A stretch of 7,651 bases of DNA from a bacterium. GTDB taxonomy: Bacteria > Krumholzibacteriota > Krumholzibacteriia > LZORAL124-64-63. The position numbers were made by a program, and so were the translations under genes. The number at the start of each line of letters is the position of its first letter. Position 1 is the first letter of the stretch. Below the pieces are notes generated by a model. It ran no database searches. It was not told where the DNA came from and was given only the letters and a program-made list of their open reading frames with translations. This document shows, piece by piece, positions 7,469 to 7,651 of the stretch. The DNA is taken from positions 1 to 7,651 of the forward strand of contig JABIBH010000217.1 in NCBI GenBank assembly GCA_018652925.1, given 5' to 3'.

Positions 7469-7500
7469 CACAACTTCGCAATTGTAGCTTCAAAGTTGCG
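7469..7500 (-). repeat. Inverted repeat in the valS leader, with nearby repeated TTGCG
   Basis: CGCAACTT (7500-7493) can pair with AAGTTGTG (7476-7469) over 8 bp with one G-U, leaving a 16-nt loop. The CGCAA of the left arm could instead pair with TTGCG at 7481-7477 or at 7465-7461, which belong to a direct repeat of AATTGCG. No function is evident. It lies roughly 40 nt upstream of the valS ribosome-binding site. Confidence 0.35.
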
Positions 7501-7537
7501 ATTGGTAAAGGTAACTCATTAACTCGATGTCGGAAAT

Positions 7538-7551
7538 TATGTTTTCACATA
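7538..7551 (-). repeat. Short hairpin (3:4) with GAAA tetraloop upstream of valS
   Basis: TATGT (7551-7547) and ACATA (7542-7538) flank a GAAA tetraloop: five perfect pairs closing a GNRA-type loop. The left arm is also the right arm of the inverted repeat at 7547-7575, so those two hairpins exclude each other. The stem is short and AT-rich, so its stability alone is modest. Confidence 0.4.
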
Positions 7552-7575
7552 GGGTTCCATTTTCCAGAACTATGT
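7547..7575 (-). repeat. Inverted repeat (hairpin 2:3) upstream of valS
   Basis: ACATAG (7575-7570) pairs perfectly with CTATGT (7552-7547). Inside, TTCT faces GGAA (one G-U pair) across a two-base CC bulge, with a 7-nt loop. It cannot form together with the inverted repeat at 7572-7593, because both use the ACAT segment. No run of T follows, so it is not an intrinsic terminator. Confidence 0.5.
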
Positions 7576-7593
7576 AGTACAGTTACCCTACAT
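7572..7593 (-). repeat. Inverted repeat (hairpin 1:2) upstream of valS
   Basis: ATGTAG (7593-7588) and CTACAT (7577-7572) are perfect 6-bp complements around a 10-nt loop. If transcription starts near 7589 this would be an operator-like palindrome at the start site. If it starts further upstream, it is an RNA hairpin in the leader. Its right arm is shared with the next inverted repeat. Confidence 0.5.
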
Positions 7594-7595
7594 GA

Positions 7596-7624
7596 AATAC
7601 AACTCGGTGGTAACAACTTGGCAA
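7596..7624 (-). promoter_or_regulatory. Candidate sigma70-type promoter upstream of valS
   Basis: TTGCCA (7624-7619, 5 of 6 matches to TTGACA), a 17-nt spacer and TGTATT (7601-7596, 4 of 6 matches to TATAAT) face valS. Transcription would start near 7589 and leave a leader of about 165 nt. This is the best match I found by eye in the gap. A second -10-like box, TACAAT at 7641-7636, would have its -35 outside the window, and the organism's promoter consensus is unknown. Confidence 0.35.
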
Positions 7625-7651
7625 TTCAGTCCGAAATTGTAAATACAAAGC

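Noticed and set aside
7537..7560. Mini-ORF MEPYVKT in the valS leader, as a possible valine leader peptide
   Set aside because: It has only one Val codon, and the GGA before the ATG is too close (2 nt) to act as a ribosome-binding site. It overlaps the hairpin segments, so it was weighed for attenuation, but the support is too weak.
7423..7651. T-box riboswitch controlling valS
   Set aside because: No T-box sequence of the TGGNACCGCG type and no terminator hairpin with a T-run were found in the visible leader.

Overview
The window holds a tight run of housekeeping genes, all on the minus strand. Read in the direction of transcription (right to left) they are: valS (valyl-tRNA synthetase, 7422-4696), a rodZ-type cell-shape gene (4678-3701), uvrB (excinuclease subunit B, 3690-1681), nadC (quinolinate phosphoribosyltransferase, 1684-794) and birA (biotin-protein ligase without a DNA-binding domain, 801-7). 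The start of a further, unseen gene lies at 7-1. The only non-coding stretch of any size is 7423-7651, upstream of valS. No tRNA, rRNA, CRISPR array, mobile element, phage gene or intrinsic terminator was seen.

The spacing looks like one operon: 17 nt between valS and rodZ, 10 nt between rodZ and uvrB, a 4-nt ATGA overlap (or 1-nt TGATG) between uvrB and nadC, an 8-nt overlap between nadC and birA, and a TAATG stop/start overlap at the end of birA. Each gene has a purine-rich Shine-Dalgarno sequence (GGAG, GGAGG, AGAGG or AAGGAG). These sites decide the starts and put GTG at the start of valS, rodZ and uvrB. The products do not form one pathway; translation, cell shape, DNA repair, NAD synthesis and protein biotinylation are simply co-transcribed. 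The nadC-birA end is a cofactor block, and the next gene, beginning ATG CTG G, could be a type III pantothenate kinase (coaX), though only 7 bases of it are visible.

The organism is a bacterium with the standard code (TGA used as stop), regular Shine-Dalgarno use and moderate-to-low GC content by eye. RodZ suggests an MreB-containing, probably rod-shaped cell. Consistent Shine-Dalgarno use argues against Bacteroidetes-like bacteria. I cannot name the phylum.

I see no undescribed system here. The items most worth a second look are a chain of mutually exclusive short hairpins upstream of valS (7538-7593), an insertion of about 24 residues rich in Cys and His before the biotin-binding loop of BirA, and an extended segment in ValRS between its catalytic core and anticodon-binding domain.
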